From NCBI RefSeq assembly GCF_004216715.1, contig NZ_SGXG01000001.1:868001-932000 (forward strand): DNA of 64,000 nucleotides. Direction: 5' to 3'. The notes under the pieces are model-generated. The model did not search any database, was not told where the DNA came from, and worked only from the letters and a program-made list of their open reading frames with translations. The DNA is from Cecembia calidifontis. GTDB lineage: Bacteria > Bacteroidota > Bacteroidia > Cytophagales > Cyclobacteriaceae. The position numbers and the translations under genes were made by a program. How positions within the stretch are numbered: position 1 is the first letter of the stretch; each line of letters starts with the position of its first letter. Shown one piece after another: positions 1 through 9,992 of the stretch.

Positions 1-1
1 T

Positions 2-3000
2 ATCAGATGGAGTGTAGGAAACAAAATCATCGTTTTCCTCCTGGTCATCGGTCTGATTGGATTTGGTGCTTATTCTCTCACCCAAATTCCTATAGGGGCC
101 GTCCCTGATGTCACCAACAACCAAGTCCAGGTCATTACCACTTCCAGAAACCTTTCCACCGAAGATGTGGAAAGGTACCTGACCTACCCCATCGAACTGG
201 AGATGGTCAACCTCCCCGGTGTCAAGGAAATCCGCTCGGTATCCAAGTTCGGTCTTTCGGTGGTGACTATCGTTTTCGAGGACAACATGGGTTCCTTCCT
301 GCCCAGGCAATTGATCGCGGAGAAGATCCAAAGTGCCCAGGAAAACATCCCGCCAGGGTTTGGGTCCCCGTTTATGGGTCCCATCACCACTGGTCTTGGG
401 GAAATATTCCAATATATCATCGACGTGAAACCCGGCTATGAGGACAAATACAGCCTGACTGACCTAAGGACCATTCAGGATTGGCTGGTCAAAAGACAGT
501 TATCAGGAATTGCCGGAGTAGTGGAAGTCAATACTTGGGGAGGATTTTTGAAGCAATATGAAGTAGCGATCAATCCAGAGCGTCTCAAATCCCTGCAAAT
601 AGACCTCAGTCAAGTATACCGCGCCCTAGAGGAAAACAACTCCATTGCCGGAGGGGGTTATATTGAAAAGACCGATGAATCTTATTTCATCCGGGCGGAA
701 GGACAGGTCAAAACCTTGGAGGAGATCGGTTACATTGTGGTGGATGTCAGACAGGGCACCCCCATTTATGTCAGGGATTTGGGTACGGTGGGTTTTGGAC
801 ATGCCAACCGCTTTGGTGCCATCACAGCCAATGGTCAAGGAGAAAAAGTTCTTGGACAGGTCATGATGCTGAGAGGGGCCGACTCCAAAGCTACCATCGA
901 CCGCGTCAAAGAAAAATTGGCCCAAATAGAACCTACCTTACCAGAAGGAATTGTCATCAACGGCTTTTTGGATAGGAGTGACCTGATTGGAAAAACCACT
1001 TTCACCATTGCAGAAAACCTGATTTTAGGTTGTTTGATTGTGATTTTTGTGGTGGTTTTGCTCCTTGGAAATTTCAGGTCAGGCCTCGTAGTCTCTTCTG
1101 TGATCCCCCTTAGCTTGCTCTTTGCCCTTTCGATGATGAACATATTTGGGGTGGATGCGAACCTCATGAGTTTGGGGGCCATTGACTTTGGTATCATCAT
1201 CGACGGAGCGGTGATCATCGTGGAATTCATTGCTTTTCAGCTTTCCAAAGGTTTCCGCGAATTTTCCGGACTTTCCAAGGCACAGATAAAAGAAAAAAGG
1301 GATAAGATTGCGATTGATGCTGCCTCCAAAATGATGCATTCCGCTGTATTTGGACAGATCATCATCATCATCGTCTTCATCCCCATTCTTTCCCTGTCTG
1401 GCGTGGAAGGCAAAATGTTCCGCCCAATGGCCCAGGTGTTTAGCTTTGCGCTGATAGGCACCATGATCCTTGGGCTGACCTATGTGCCTGTGGTTTCCTC
1501 GCTGTTTTTGAAAGCCACAGATCCTGAGAAGAAAAACATCACTTCCCGTTTGCTGGATTTCATCTATCGCTTTTATGAGCCAACCCTCCATTGGGCACTG
1601 CAACATAAAAAAACGGTACTAGGGTTAGCAGTAGGTGTTTTGGTTTTTGCCTTTGGCATTTTCTCCAGGATGGGTGCCGAGTTTATTCCTACTCTGGACG
1701 AGGGGGACTTTGTGATCCAGCCCGTCCTAAAAACCGGCACCACCCTGAGCAATACCATTGAAATGACTACAGAAATCGAAAAAATTCTGTTGACCTTCCC
1801 GGAAGTGGATCAGGTGGTGAGTAGGATCGGTGCGGCCGAAATCCCCACTGACCCCATGTCCATGGAGGAAAGCGACATCATCGTGACCTTAAAACCTCCC
1901 AAAGAATGGCAGACCGTCAGTACCAAAGATGAGCTGGCAGACGCATTCAAAGAGGCGCTTTCCATCATTCCGGGACTGGAATTTGAGTTTACCCAACCCA
2001 TTGAAATGCGCTTCAACGAACTCATTACAGGTGTTCGTGCAGATCTGGCCATCAAGTTGTTTGGCGAAGACCTGGAAATCCTCAACCAGAAAGCGAGGGA
2101 AATTGAGATGGCTATCCAGGGTGTGGAAGGAGCGGCAGACATCATTGTGGAAAAAACTGCCGGACTACCCCAAATGAAAATCAGGTACGATAGGGAAAAA
2201 ATTGCCAAATACGGGATCAACATAGCTACTCTAAATAATATCATCACCATGGGCTTTGCCGGTATGAAAACAGGAGTAGTATTCGAAGGTGAAAAGCAGT
2301 TTGACCTGGTCATTCGTTTTGATAAAGATTACAGGCTTAACTTGGACAACATACGCCTCGCCTCAGTAGGGCTTCCTGATGGCAGCTTCCTACCTTTGAG
2401 TGAGTTTGCAGAAATCTATATGGACCGGGGGCCAGCCAAGATTTCAAGGGATGCCTCCAAACGAAGGGTGGTGATAGGGGTCAATGTCCGAAATAGGGAC
2501 CTTCAGTCCGTGGTGGATGATATACAGGCAAGACTAAAGGAAAAAGTCAAACTTCCAGAAGGCTATTATCTGGATTATGGCGGGCAATTTGAAAACCTCA
2601 ACATGGCTAAGGCAAGGCTGATGATTGCTGTTCCTATTGCCCTGGCTTTGATTTTCCTCTTGCTCTTTTTTGCCCTTTCCTCCATTAAGGAAGCTTTGAT
2701 GATCTATACCGCCATTCCTTTTTCCGCAGTAGGAGGTATTCTGCTCCTATTTATCAGAGGCATGCCTTTCAGTATATCTGCCGGAGTGGGCTTCATCGCA
2801 CTCTTTGGTATTGCAGTACTTAATGGGATTGTTTTGATAGAGCATTTCAAAGAGCTGAAGCATGTGCACAAAGGAGATCTAAAGTCCCTTATTTTAAGGG
2901 GTACCAAAGAACGATTGAGGCCAGTCTTGCTTACCGCTTCAGCTGCTGCCTTGGGTTTTTTACCCATGGCCATCTCCACTTCCGCCGGTGCGGAGGTGCA

Positions 3001-3115
3001 AAGACCTCTGGCTACAGTAGTGGTAGGAGGACTGGTTTCCGCCACCTTATTGACCCTTGTGGTACTGCCAGTTCTTTACAGCATGTTCCATTCTAAATCA
3101 AGTTCCCATGAATAA
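2..3115 (+). CDS. CzcA/CusA-type RND heavy-metal efflux pump (5' end cut by window)
   Basis: Inner-membrane proton-driven pump of a tripartite heavy-metal efflux system. The frame is open from base 2, and the upstream translation (NKIIVFLLVIGLIGFGAYSL) is the first membrane helix, so the gene begins before the window and any start inside it, such as the GTG at 167, is internal. Visible residues 395-408 hold the HME-RND signature DFGIIIDGAVIIVE. Its D395, D401 and E408 have the spacing of CzcA D402, D408 and E415, which implies that only about seven residues are missing. Two RND halves, each with a large periplasmic loop, are recognisable. The stop overlaps the next gene by 8 bases, so it is translationally linked to the outer-membrane partner. 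The metal (Co/Zn/Cd, Ni or Cu/Ag) cannot be read from sequence. Confidence 0.95.
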   Translation: MRWSVGNKIIVFLLVIGLIGFGAYSLTQIPIGAVPDVTNNQVQVITTSRNLSTEDVERYLTYPIELEMVNLPGVKEIRSVSKFGLSVVTIVFEDNMGSFLPRQLIAEKIQSAQENIPPGFGSPFMGPITTGLGEIFQYIIDVKPGYEDKYSLTDLRTIQDWLVKRQLSGIAGVVEVNTWGGFLKQYEVAINPERLKSLQIDLSQVYRALEENNSIAGGGYIEKTDESYFIRAEGQVKTLEEIGYIVVDVRQGTPIYVRDLGTVGFGHANRFGAITANGQGEKVLGQVMMLRGADSKATIDRVKEKLAQIEPTLPEGIVINGFLDRSDLIGKTTFTIAENLILGCLIVIFVVVLLLGNFRSGLVVSSVIPLSLLFALSMMNIFGVDANLMSLGAIDFGIIIDGAVIIVEFIAFQLSKGFREFSGLSKAQIKEKRDKIAIDAASKMMHSAVFGQIIIIIVFIPILSLSGVEGKMFRPMAQVFSFALIGTMILGLTYVPVVSSLFLKATDPEKKNITSRLLDFIYRFYEPTLHWALQHKKTVLGLAVGVLVFAFGIFSRMGAEFIPTLDEGDFVIQPVLKTGTTLSNTIEMTTEIEKILLTFPEVDQVVSRIGAAEIPTDPMSMEESDIIVTLKPPKEWQTVSTKDELADAFKEALSIIPGLEFEFTQPIEMRFNELITGVRADLAIKLFGEDLEILNQKAREIEMAIQGVEGAADIIVEKTAGLPQMKIRYDREKIAKYGINIATLNNIITMGFAGMKTGVVFEGEKQFDLVIRFDKDYRLNLDNIRLASVGLPDGSFLPLSEFAEIYMDRGPAKISRDASKRRVVIGVNVRNRDLQSVVDDIQARLKEKVKLPEGYYLDYGGQFENLNMAKARLMIAVPIALALIFLLLFFALSSIKEALMIYTAIPFSAVGGILLLFIRGMPFSISAGVGFIALFGIAVLNGIVLIEHFKELKHVHKGDLKSLILRGTKERLRPVLLTASAAALGFLPMAISTSAGAEVQRPLATVVVGGLVSATLLTLVVLPVLYSMFHSKSSSHE

Positions 3116-4316
3116 TATCCTTAAAATAGGCATTGCCCTTGTCTGTTTCGGTTTTTTCCCATTGGGGGCAAATTCCCAAACCACTGTCATTGATCTCGAG
3201 GCAGCGATGCAGGCCGCCATTGAAAATAACCGGGGTCTGAAAGCCTCTTACCAAAACCTGGAAGCTACCCGTGCTTTGGTGGGTGCGGGTGTAAATATTG
3301 AAAAAACACAGGTTTTTTATAGGCATGACCAAAATGATATTGCGGAAAACGGCATTTCCAATAGGGTTTGGGGTCTAAGCCAAAATGCACAGTTCCCGAC
3401 GGTTTACGGACTTCAAAAAAGAGTGCTAAAAGATTTGTCTGAAGTCCGCTATCAGGAGTTTGAAATGGAAAAAACCCAGTTGCTCAAAGAAGTATCCCAA
3501 ACCTATTACACCATCCTCTACTGGCAGGAAATGGAAAATAACTTCCGCTTTTTGGACAGTCTTTATGCCCAGTTTTCCAAAGCCGCCAACCTTAGGTTTA
3601 CCACAGGAGAGACCAATTACCTCGAAAAAGTAACTGCCGAAACCAAAAAAAGAGAAATGGCAGTCAAATTGGCCCAGGCAACAGAAAGTAAAAAACAAAC
3701 CTACCAAAGATTAGAACAGCTGATTCAGACAGACGGCCCTTTTGTAATCAAGGAGATCCCCTTAGAACCTTTGGCTGTACAGGATGCCATTTGGACCAAT
3801 CATCCCGGTTTGGGACTTTTCCAAAGGAACCTGGAACTGAGGAAAGACAATATGCAACTGGAGAAAAACCGATTGCTCCCGGACCTGAGCGCAGAAGTTT
3901 TCAGGGGAACCAATAATGGTATGAACGCAAAAGTCTATCCCGGCGTGCAGTTTGGTGTAGCTGTACCACTTTGGTTTGGGCCTCAGAAAGCCAAAATCCA
4001 AGCTTCCAGGCTGGAATGGAACCAGGCAACCTTTGCCCTGGACAACTATAGTTTTCAACTGGAAAACAGAAGGCAGCAGCTGGAGATTGAACTACAAAAA
4101 TTCCAGGAAGCGGTTTCCTTCTACCAAAATGAGGGCAAAAATCTCAGCCGTCAGCTGATCATCCAGGGAACCCTTGCCTTTCAAAATGGGGAAATTGACT
4201 TTCTCCAATACGTACTCCTTATAGAAAACTCCAGAAATATCGAGTTGGATTACCTGTTCAATCTTCAAGGTTACAACATGACTGTTCTGGAAATCAACTA
4301 CCTGATCCAACCCTGA
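3108..4316 (+). CDS. CzcC/TolC-like outer-membrane efflux protein
   Basis: Outer-membrane channel of the metal efflux system, 402 residues. I place the start at the ATG at 3108, which gives a clean signal peptide (MNNILKIGIALVCFGFFPLG, cleavage near GANSQ). A longer reading from a TTG at 3057 would put extra residues before it. The body is rich in long amphipathic helices (Q/E/K-rich, around residues 60-200 and 260-390), as in the outer-membrane efflux family (PF02321), and the length is usual. The start overlaps the pump gene's stop by 8 bases, and the adaptor gene follows 2 bases after the stop. Order and coupling indicate one czc-type operon. Confidence 0.9.
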   Translation: MNNILKIGIALVCFGFFPLGANSQTTVIDLEAAMQAAIENNRGLKASYQNLEATRALVGAGVNIEKTQVFYRHDQNDIAENGISNRVWGLSQNAQFPTVYGLQKRVLKDLSEVRYQEFEMEKTQLLKEVSQTYYTILYWQEMENNFRFLDSLYAQFSKAANLRFTTGETNYLEKVTAETKKREMAVKLAQATESKKQTYQRLEQLIQTDGPFVIKEIPLEPLAVQDAIWTNHPGLGLFQRNLELRKDNMQLEKNRLLPDLSAEVFRGTNNGMNAKVYPGVQFGVAVPLWFGPQKAKIQASRLEWNQATFALDNYSFQLENRRQQLEIELQKFQEAVSFYQNEGKNLSRQLIIQGTLAFQNGEIDFLQYVLLIENSRNIELDYLFNLQGYNMTVLEINYLIQP

Positions 4317-4318
4317 TT

Positions 4319-5452
4319 ATGAAAATACCATCTTACATCCTATCGCTTGCCTTAATTGGAATTTTTGCTGCTTGCGGTTCCAAAGAACAAAAAACATCGG
4401 TCACTGAAGAAACTGCTGATGCTGATCTGATAACCATTACGCAGGAGCAGTTTGACAAATTCAATATGGAAATGACAGGTTTTCAGGATTATCCCTTTAC
4501 CTCATTTATCCTTTCCAATGGGATTGTCAATATCCCGGCAGAGGGACGCTTTGAGGTAAGCTGTTACTTTGGAGGCAATATTGTTCAATTTGACCTCCTG
4601 GTAGGGCAAAAAGTCAACAAGGGACAGCTACTTTTTGTCATGGAAAATCCGGAGTTTGTGCAGATGCAGCAGGATTATTTGGATGCGTCCAGCCAGCTGA
4701 GTTATCTGAAATCAGATTACGAAAGACAAAAAGCCCTATATGAGGAAAATGTAACCTCACAGAAAAACTTTCTGAAAGCAGAATCAGATTACAAAAGCAT
4801 GTTGGCCAAAGCGGAGAGCTTGAGGAAAAAGCTGGCTTTGATCAATATCCCTGCTGACAAAATCACGGCTTCCAACATCAGTTCCAAAGCGGCTGTATAT
4901 GCACCGATTTCAGGCTATATAGAATCCATCAAAGTCAATCAGGGCACTTATCTCAATGCCTCGGATGTCGCTTTGACTTTAGTCAACAAATCCCATTTGC
5001 ATATAGAACTGAACGTTTTCGAAAAAGATGCCATTTCCCTGGAAATCGGACAACCCGTAACCTTCTACCTACCAGATAATAAGTCGAAAGTTTTTGAAGG
5101 GGAGATTTTCCTGCTCGGTCAGTCCATCAATGAAAAAAGAATGCTGGCCATCCATGTCCATTTGAAAGATGAAAAAGATGGGCAGGCCCTGGTACCGGGC
5201 ATGTTTGTGGAAGCCAAAATTGCACTGCCTTCAGTCAATCAGCCTGCCTTGCCCAATACAGCGGTACTCAATGCTGAGGGCAAAAATTATGTGCTGCTTT
5301 TAGAGAAAAAAGAGGGGGATGTTTACCAATTTAGAAAAAAGGAAGTGGAAGTACTTTCTCAAAACGAGGAAATGTCATCGATTGCAAATCCGGAAAAATT
5401 CCCCAAAGGAAGTCAGTTTTTGTCCAAAGGAGGATTTCAGATTGTCAAGTAA
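4319..5452 (+). CDS. CzcB-like periplasmic adaptor lipoprotein
   Basis: Membrane-fusion protein linking the RND pump to the outer-membrane channel, 377 residues. The N-terminus is a lipoprotein signal with lipobox ending at Cys19 (IFAAC), so it is probably anchored by lipid. It then shows the HlyD/CzcB layout: a first beta-barrel/lipoyl half (about residues 75-105, with KVNKGQLLFVMENPEF), an alpha-helical hairpin (about 110-175), the second lipoyl half (AAVYAPISGYIESIKVNQGTYL), then beta-barrel and membrane-proximal parts. It is third in the operon, 2 bases after the channel gene. I see no His-rich metal-binding N-terminus of the kind present in some CzcB proteins. Confidence 0.9.
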   Translation: MKIPSYILSLALIGIFAACGSKEQKTSVTEETADADLITITQEQFDKFNMEMTGFQDYPFTSFILSNGIVNIPAEGRFEVSCYFGGNIVQFDLLVGQKVNKGQLLFVMENPEFVQMQQDYLDASSQLSYLKSDYERQKALYEENVTSQKNFLKAESDYKSMLAKAESLRKKLALINIPADKITASNISSKAAVYAPISGYIESIKVNQGTYLNASDVALTLVNKSHLHIELNVFEKDAISLEIGQPVTFYLPDNKSKVFEGEIFLLGQSINEKRMLAIHVHLKDEKDGQALVPGMFVEAKIALPSVNQPALPNTAVLNAEGKNYVLLLEKKEGDVYQFRKKEVEVLSQNEEMSSIANPEKFPKGSQFLSKGGFQIVK

Positions 5453-5510
5453 AAAATGCTCTTTCTAAAAAAACATTAAAAAACCAATACACCACATAGC
5501 ATCCCTCACC

Positions 5511-6227
5511 ATGGAAACAAACAAAAAACTCACCATAGACAACTACTTGGAAGCCCACTACATTCACCGCAGCAATTGGCTGAGAGCGGCAGTTTTGGGA
5601 GCAAATGATGGCATTATTTCCATCTCCAGCCTTGCCATAGGCGTGACAGCGGCCAGTACCACCAAAGACCCCATTGTATTGGCCACGGTGGCAGGCTTGG
5701 TGGCGGGAGCATTATCCATGGCAGCGGGAGAATATGTCTCGGTTAGTTCCCAGACAGACATCGAAAAATCGGACATAGAAAGGGAGATACAGGAACTTAG
5801 AGACATGCCTGAGGAAGAGGAGAAGATTCTTGCCCAGATCTATGAAAAAAGAGGACTGACCAAAGCAACAGCCAAGCAGGTGGCCAAAGAACTCACGGCT
5901 GCGGATGCACTTGGCGCCCATATAAGGGATGAATTGGGCATCAATGAAATCAGCCAGGCAAAACCAATCCAGGCAGCCTTGGCTTCTGGAGCCGCATTCA
6001 CTGCGGGAGGGATTTTACCCCTTTTGGTGATTCTGTTGCTCCCTGTGACCAACCTGGAGTATTTGCTTTATGGCTTCACCATATTTTTCTTGATCATTTT
6101 GGGTGCCGTTTCTGCCAAGACAGGTGGTTCAAGCATCAAAAAGGCTGTCCTAAGGATCACCATTTGGGGGACCATTGCCATGGTCCTTTCCGGATTGGTG
6201 GGGTATCTTTTTGGGGTAAGTGTATAG
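5511..6227 (+). CDS. VIT1/CCC1-family Fe2+/Mn2+ transporter
   Basis: Integral membrane protein of 238 residues in the VIT1/CCC1 family (PF01988), which exports or sequesters ferrous iron or manganese. The N-terminus carries the family hallmark NWLRAAVLGANDGIIS (about residues 22-37), followed by an Ala/Gly-rich helix ending AGALSMAAGEYVSVSSQ. A charged cytosolic segment (about 84-145, with EREIQEL and EEEEKILAQ) corresponds to the metal-binding domain of plant VIT1. Three more helices close the protein. It lies 58 bases downstream of the czc-type operon with no recognisable terminator between, and 6 bases before the P-type ATPase, so co-transcription of metal-handling genes is plausible. Confidence 0.88.
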   Translation: METNKKLTIDNYLEAHYIHRSNWLRAAVLGANDGIISISSLAIGVTAASTTKDPIVLATVAGLVAGALSMAAGEYVSVSSQTDIEKSDIEREIQELRDMPEEEEKILAQIYEKRGLTKATAKQVAKELTAADALGAHIRDELGINEISQAKPIQAALASGAAFTAGGILPLLVILLLPVTNLEYLLYGFTIFFLIILGAVSAKTGGSSIKKAVLRITIWGTIAMVLSGLVGYLFGVSV

Positions 6228-6233
6228 AGAAAT

Positions 6234-8723
6234 ATGGTAAAAGGCTTAACAAGTGCAGAAGCTTCCGAAAATTTAAAAAATTACGGCTACAATGAATTGC
6301 CCTCAGCAAAGCCCAAAAATGTATGGCAAATAGCGCTTGAGGTAATCAAAGAGCCCATGTTTCTTTTATTGATCAGTTGTAGTTTGCTTTACTTTGTTTT
6401 GGGAGACTACACGGAAGGGATCATACTTTTTTGTTGGGTATTCATCATCATTTTTATCACTTTCTACCAGCACCGCAAAACTGAAAAGTCCTTAGCCGCA
6501 TTGAAGCAGCTTTCTTCTCCCCGTGCTTTAGTAATAAGGGACGGAATAGAGACCAGAATTGCAGGTAGGGATGTGGTTCCGGGGGATATTGTTGTCCTAC
6601 ATGAAGGAGACAGGGTACCTGCAGACGCCTTGATATTGGAAAGTAACAACCTAACTTTAGACGAATCCCTATTAACAGGAGAATCTATTCCAGTCATCAA
6701 AACCGAAAATTCCAATAATCAGATTTTTAGCGGAACATTGGTGGTTCAGGGTAGCGGAATAGCCAAAGTGACCCTTACCGGAACAAAAACGCAGCTTGGA
6801 AAAATAGGCGTATCGCTACAAACAATCCAGCAAGACAGCACACGCCTACAGCTGGAGATGAAGACACTCATCAGGAATTTGTTTTTAGGTGGTGCGGTCA
6901 TCAGTGTTGGGGTAATTTCGGCATTTTACTTTTCAAGGGGCAATATTTTATTTGCCCTCCTCAATGGGCTTGCCGCGGCCATGGCTTTGCTACCAGAGGA
7001 ATTTCCTGTTGTGCTAACTATTTTTCTGGCTTTGGGTGCCTGGCGATTATCAAAAAACAAAGTTTTGACCCGAAAACCTTCAGCTATTGAAACGCTTGGT
7101 TCAGCCACAGTTTTATGCTCTGATAAGACCGGGACCATTACACAAAATAAAATGGACATAGCAGCATTGACATGTAATGGCAACATTTATTTTAAACAGG
7201 ATTTCAAAACCCATAGCCAAGAGATTCAGGAATTATTGAAGGTTTTGTATCATGCATCGCCGGGCAACTCCATTGATCCGATGGAAAAAGCAATTACCCG
7301 CACATTGAATGATTTGGAAATTACTTTGGATAAAGGTAAACTCTTGAAAGAATATCCCTTATCCCAAGAATTTACCTCCATGACCAGGCTTATTGAATCT
7401 GAAAACAATCGGGTTTTAACCGCTTATTGTAAGGGGGCTCCTGAAACTGTTTTTCAATTGTGCGGTTTCTCTGAAGCTGAAATTGTCCGGCAAAAGCGGG
7501 TTGTCCAACAATTTGCCGAACAGGGATTTAGGGTTCTTGCGGCTGCAAAAAATGTAGTTCCTTCCGGAAATCTTTTTCCTGATAAGCAGAATGGATTTAA
7601 TTTTGAATTCACCGGATTGGTTGCATTTGAAGACCCCATAAGGCCTGAAGTTCCCAACGCCATAAAAGATTGCAATGATGCTGGGGTAAAAGTCATTATG
7701 ATTACAGGTGACTATCCTGCAACTGCAAAAAGTATTGCCAACCAAATCGGTTTGATCCATAATGATAATGTACTTACAGGTACTGAGCTCCAGAATATGA
7801 ATACGGCCGAGCTAAGGGAAAGAATAAAGAATACCCATGTATTCGCCAGAATTGTTCCCGAGCAAAAACTGCAAATAGTTCAGGCCCTTAAAGCAAATGG
7901 GGAAATTGTAGCTATGACAGGGGATGGCGTAAATGATGCGCCTGCGCTTAAGGCCGCTGATATTGGGGTCGCTATGGGTTTGAAAGGGACGGATGTTGCC
8001 CGCGAAGCCTCTTCTTTGGTTTTGCTGGATGACAATTTTGCTTCAATCGTAGGTGCCATACGTTTGGGAAGGAAGATTTTTGACAATTTGCAAAAAGCAA
8101 TGTCTTACATTATTGCTATCCATATTCCCATTATCGGACTGGTCCTTCTACCGTCATTTATTCCTTCTTTACCCATTCTTTTGATGCCTATCCATATAGT
8201 ATTCATGGAATTAATTATAGATCCTGTATGCGCTATTGCTTTTGAATCTGAACAGGAAGAGAAAGGAATCATGAGCCGGCCACCTAGAAACCCAGAGGAA
8301 CTGTTTTTCGGATGGGGAAAAATAATATACAGCCTGATAAAAGGGTTAATGGTCTTGGGTATGGTAATCATAGTATATTTTTTGTCCATCAACCAAGGTC
8401 ACTCAGAAGGAGAGGTAAGGGCTATTGCCTTTTCTTCCCTGATCATAGGGAATGTGTTTTTGATTCTGTCTTCTTTATCCGATTCAAGAACCTTTTGGTC
8501 CGCAATTTTTGAAAAAAATATTGCAGTTTGGATCATTTCACTCACTGCTTTTATCATGTTGCTGTTGACCATCAAGCTTACGTGGTTACAAAATATTTTC
8601 AAATTTGATTTTCCGGGTTATCAACATTTCCTTCCATCTTTAATTGGAGCCGTATTGTTGCTCTCTGCTCTGGAGTTAATCAAAGTTTTCAGGAGGAAAA
8701 ATGCACATAGAAAAGTCTATTAG
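6234..8723 (+). CDS. P2-type cation-transporting ATPase
   Basis: P-type ATPase of 829 residues. All catalytic landmarks are present: the actuator loop LLTGESIPV, the phosphorylated Asp297 in SDKTGTITQNK, the nucleotide-binding KGAPE, MITGDYPATA, and the hinge GDGVNDAPALKAADIGVAMG. The fourth membrane helix has PEEFPVVLT where Ca2+ pumps have PEGLP and heavy-metal P1B pumps have CPC. The sixth helix (MELIIDPVCAIAFESE) keeps an acidic cation ligand. This points to the P2 (Ca2+/Mn2+-like) class rather than a heavy-metal pump. No N-terminal metal-binding domain is present. Codon use looks more AT-rich than that of the czc genes upstream. The transported ion is not determinable. Confidence 0.9.
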   Translation: MVKGLTSAEASENLKNYGYNELPSAKPKNVWQIALEVIKEPMFLLLISCSLLYFVLGDYTEGIILFCWVFIIIFITFYQHRKTEKSLAALKQLSSPRALVIRDGIETRIAGRDVVPGDIVVLHEGDRVPADALILESNNLTLDESLLTGESIPVIKTENSNNQIFSGTLVVQGSGIAKVTLTGTKTQLGKIGVSLQTIQQDSTRLQLEMKTLIRNLFLGGAVISVGVISAFYFSRGNILFALLNGLAAAMALLPEEFPVVLTIFLALGAWRLSKNKVLTRKPSAIETLGSATVLCSDKTGTITQNKMDIAALTCNGNIYFKQDFKTHSQEIQELLKVLYHASPGNSIDPMEKAITRTLNDLEITLDKGKLLKEYPLSQEFTSMTRLIESENNRVLTAYCKGAPETVFQLCGFSEAEIVRQKRVVQQFAEQGFRVLAAAKNVVPSGNLFPDKQNGFNFEFTGLVAFEDPIRPEVPNAIKDCNDAGVKVIMITGDYPATAKSIANQIGLIHNDNVLTGTELQNMNTAELRERIKNTHVFARIVPEQKLQIVQALKANGEIVAMTGDGVNDAPALKAADIGVAMGLKGTDVAREASSLVLLDDNFASIVGAIRLGRKIFDNLQKAMSYIIAIHIPIIGLVLLPSFIPSLPILLMPIHIVFMELIIDPVCAIAFESEQEEKGIMSRPPRNPEELFFGWGKIIYSLIKGLMVLGMVIIVYFLSINQGHSEGEVRAIAFSSLIIGNVFLILSSLSDSRTFWSAIFEKNIAVWIISLTAFIMLLLTIKLTWLQNIFKFDFPGYQHFLPSLIGAVLLLSALELIKVFRRKNAHRKVY

Positions 8724-8825
8724 TATACGTGCTTTTTCTTTCGATAACCAAAAAGAAGCATTATTTTCAATTTGTTTACCTCGAAATGGTAAAGCTTTAT
8801 GTTTAACAAACATGGAACCTGGCCA

Positions 8826-9992
8826 ATGAAATCCTCCCTTCTCACCAGAAATGTCATCATCCTTTCCATGGTCAGTTTCTTTACGGATGTGGCCAGCGAG
8901 ATGCTTTATCCGGTAATGCCCATATACCTGAGCAGCATAGGGTTTTCCGTTCTTTTAATCGGTATCCTTGAAGGGGTTGCCGAGGCAACAGCCGGACTGA
9001 GCAAGGGATACTTTGGCAAGCTCAGTGACAATCAGGGCAAGCGACTACCTTTTGTACAGTTGGGGTATGCACTGAGTGCCATTTCCAAACCTTTGCTTGT
9101 GGCTTATGTGTTTCCACTTTGGGTATTTTTTGCCAGAACCTTGGAAAGGTTGGGGAAGGGTTTGAGGACCGGTGCCAGGGATGCGCTTTTATCCGATGAG
9201 GCGACCGCCGCCACCAAGGGGAGGGTGTTTGGTTTCCACCGGGCTATGGATACCCTTGGGGCAGTCGTGGGTCCCCTGTTGGCTTTGCTGTATCTGGCTT
9301 TTCGTCCAGAGGATTATAAAATGCTGTTTTTGCTTGCTTTCCTTCCAGGCATCCTGGCCATTGGGTTTACCTTCCTGATAAGGGAAAAAAAGAAGGAGAG
9401 ACCTGGTTTTATTTCAAAAACCAAGTTTTTTGACTTTTTCCGATATTTGAAAGAGAGCCCCAGTAATTACAGAAAATTGCTTGTTCCTTTGTTGATATTC
9501 ACTGTATTCAACAGCTCGGATGTATTCCTTTTATTAAAGCTGAAAGAATCGGGACTGGGGGATACCCTTGTTATTGGCATGTATGTTTTTTTCAATTTGG
9601 TCTATGCCTTATTTGCCTATCCTATGGGTTCTTTTGCTGATAAATGGGGGATGAAAAGGATCTTTGTTTTTGGTCTCCTGGTATTTGGAGGAGTTTATTT
9701 AGGCATGGCTTTCGCTGAGCAAATATGGGTTTTTGCAGTGCTCTTTCTGTTTTACGGTTTGTTTTCAGCTGCAACGGAAGGCGTTGCCAAAGCCTGGATT
9801 ACCAATATCAGTCATGCCAAGGATACTGCTACGGCTATTGGAACCTATACTGCATTCCAAAGCATCGGTACCCTGATGGCCAGTTCATTGGCAGGTCTAA
9901 TTTGGTACAGTTTGGGACCTGAATATATGTTCATTATTTCTGGTATTGCAGCGTTGCTGATAGGTCTCTACCTGTATTTTTCCAAATTGTAA
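8826..9992 (+). CDS. MFS transporter
   Basis: Major facilitator permease, about 388 residues and about 12 hydrophobic segments. The N-terminal helix runs VIILSMVSFFTDVASEMLYP, and the cytoplasmic loop between helices 2 and 3 is GKLSDNQGKRLPF, the MFS motif-A position. A second motif-A-like loop (GSFADKWGMKRIF) begins the C-terminal half. Tryptophan and proline placement fit a full 6+6 protein. An in-frame ATG at 8799 would add nine residues (MFNKHGTWP). I prefer 8826 because it leads directly into the first helix, but no strong ribosome binding site decides it. Substrate unknown; the position after the metal transporters is suggestive only. Confidence 0.85.
   Translation: MKSSLLTRNVIILSMVSFFTDVASEMLYPVMPIYLSSIGFSVLLIGILEGVAEATAGLSKGYFGKLSDNQGKRLPFVQLGYALSAISKPLLVAYVFPLWVFFARTLERLGKGLRTGARDALLSDEATAATKGRVFGFHRAMDTLGAVVGPLLALLYLAFRPEDYKMLFLLAFLPGILAIGFTFLIREKKKERPGFISKTKFFDFFRYLKESPSNYRKLLVPLLIFTVFNSSDVFLLLKLKESGLGDTLVIGMYVFFNLVYALFAYPMGSFADKWGMKRIFVFGLLVFGGVYLGMAFAEQIWVFAVLFLFYGLFSAATEGVAKAWITNISHAKDTATAIGTYTAFQSIGTLMASSLAGLIWYSLGPEYMFIISGIAALLIGLYLYFSKL

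Noticed and set aside
1079..1606. 175-codon minus-strand frame inside the RND pump gene
   Set aside because: Antisense shadow; Asp/His-rich run is the complement of Ile codons in the membrane helices.
6234..8723. Heavy-metal (P1B) ATPase reading, tempting next to a czc operon
   Set aside because: Fourth helix has PEEFP rather than CPC/SPC and there is no N-terminal metal-binding domain; P2-type fits better.
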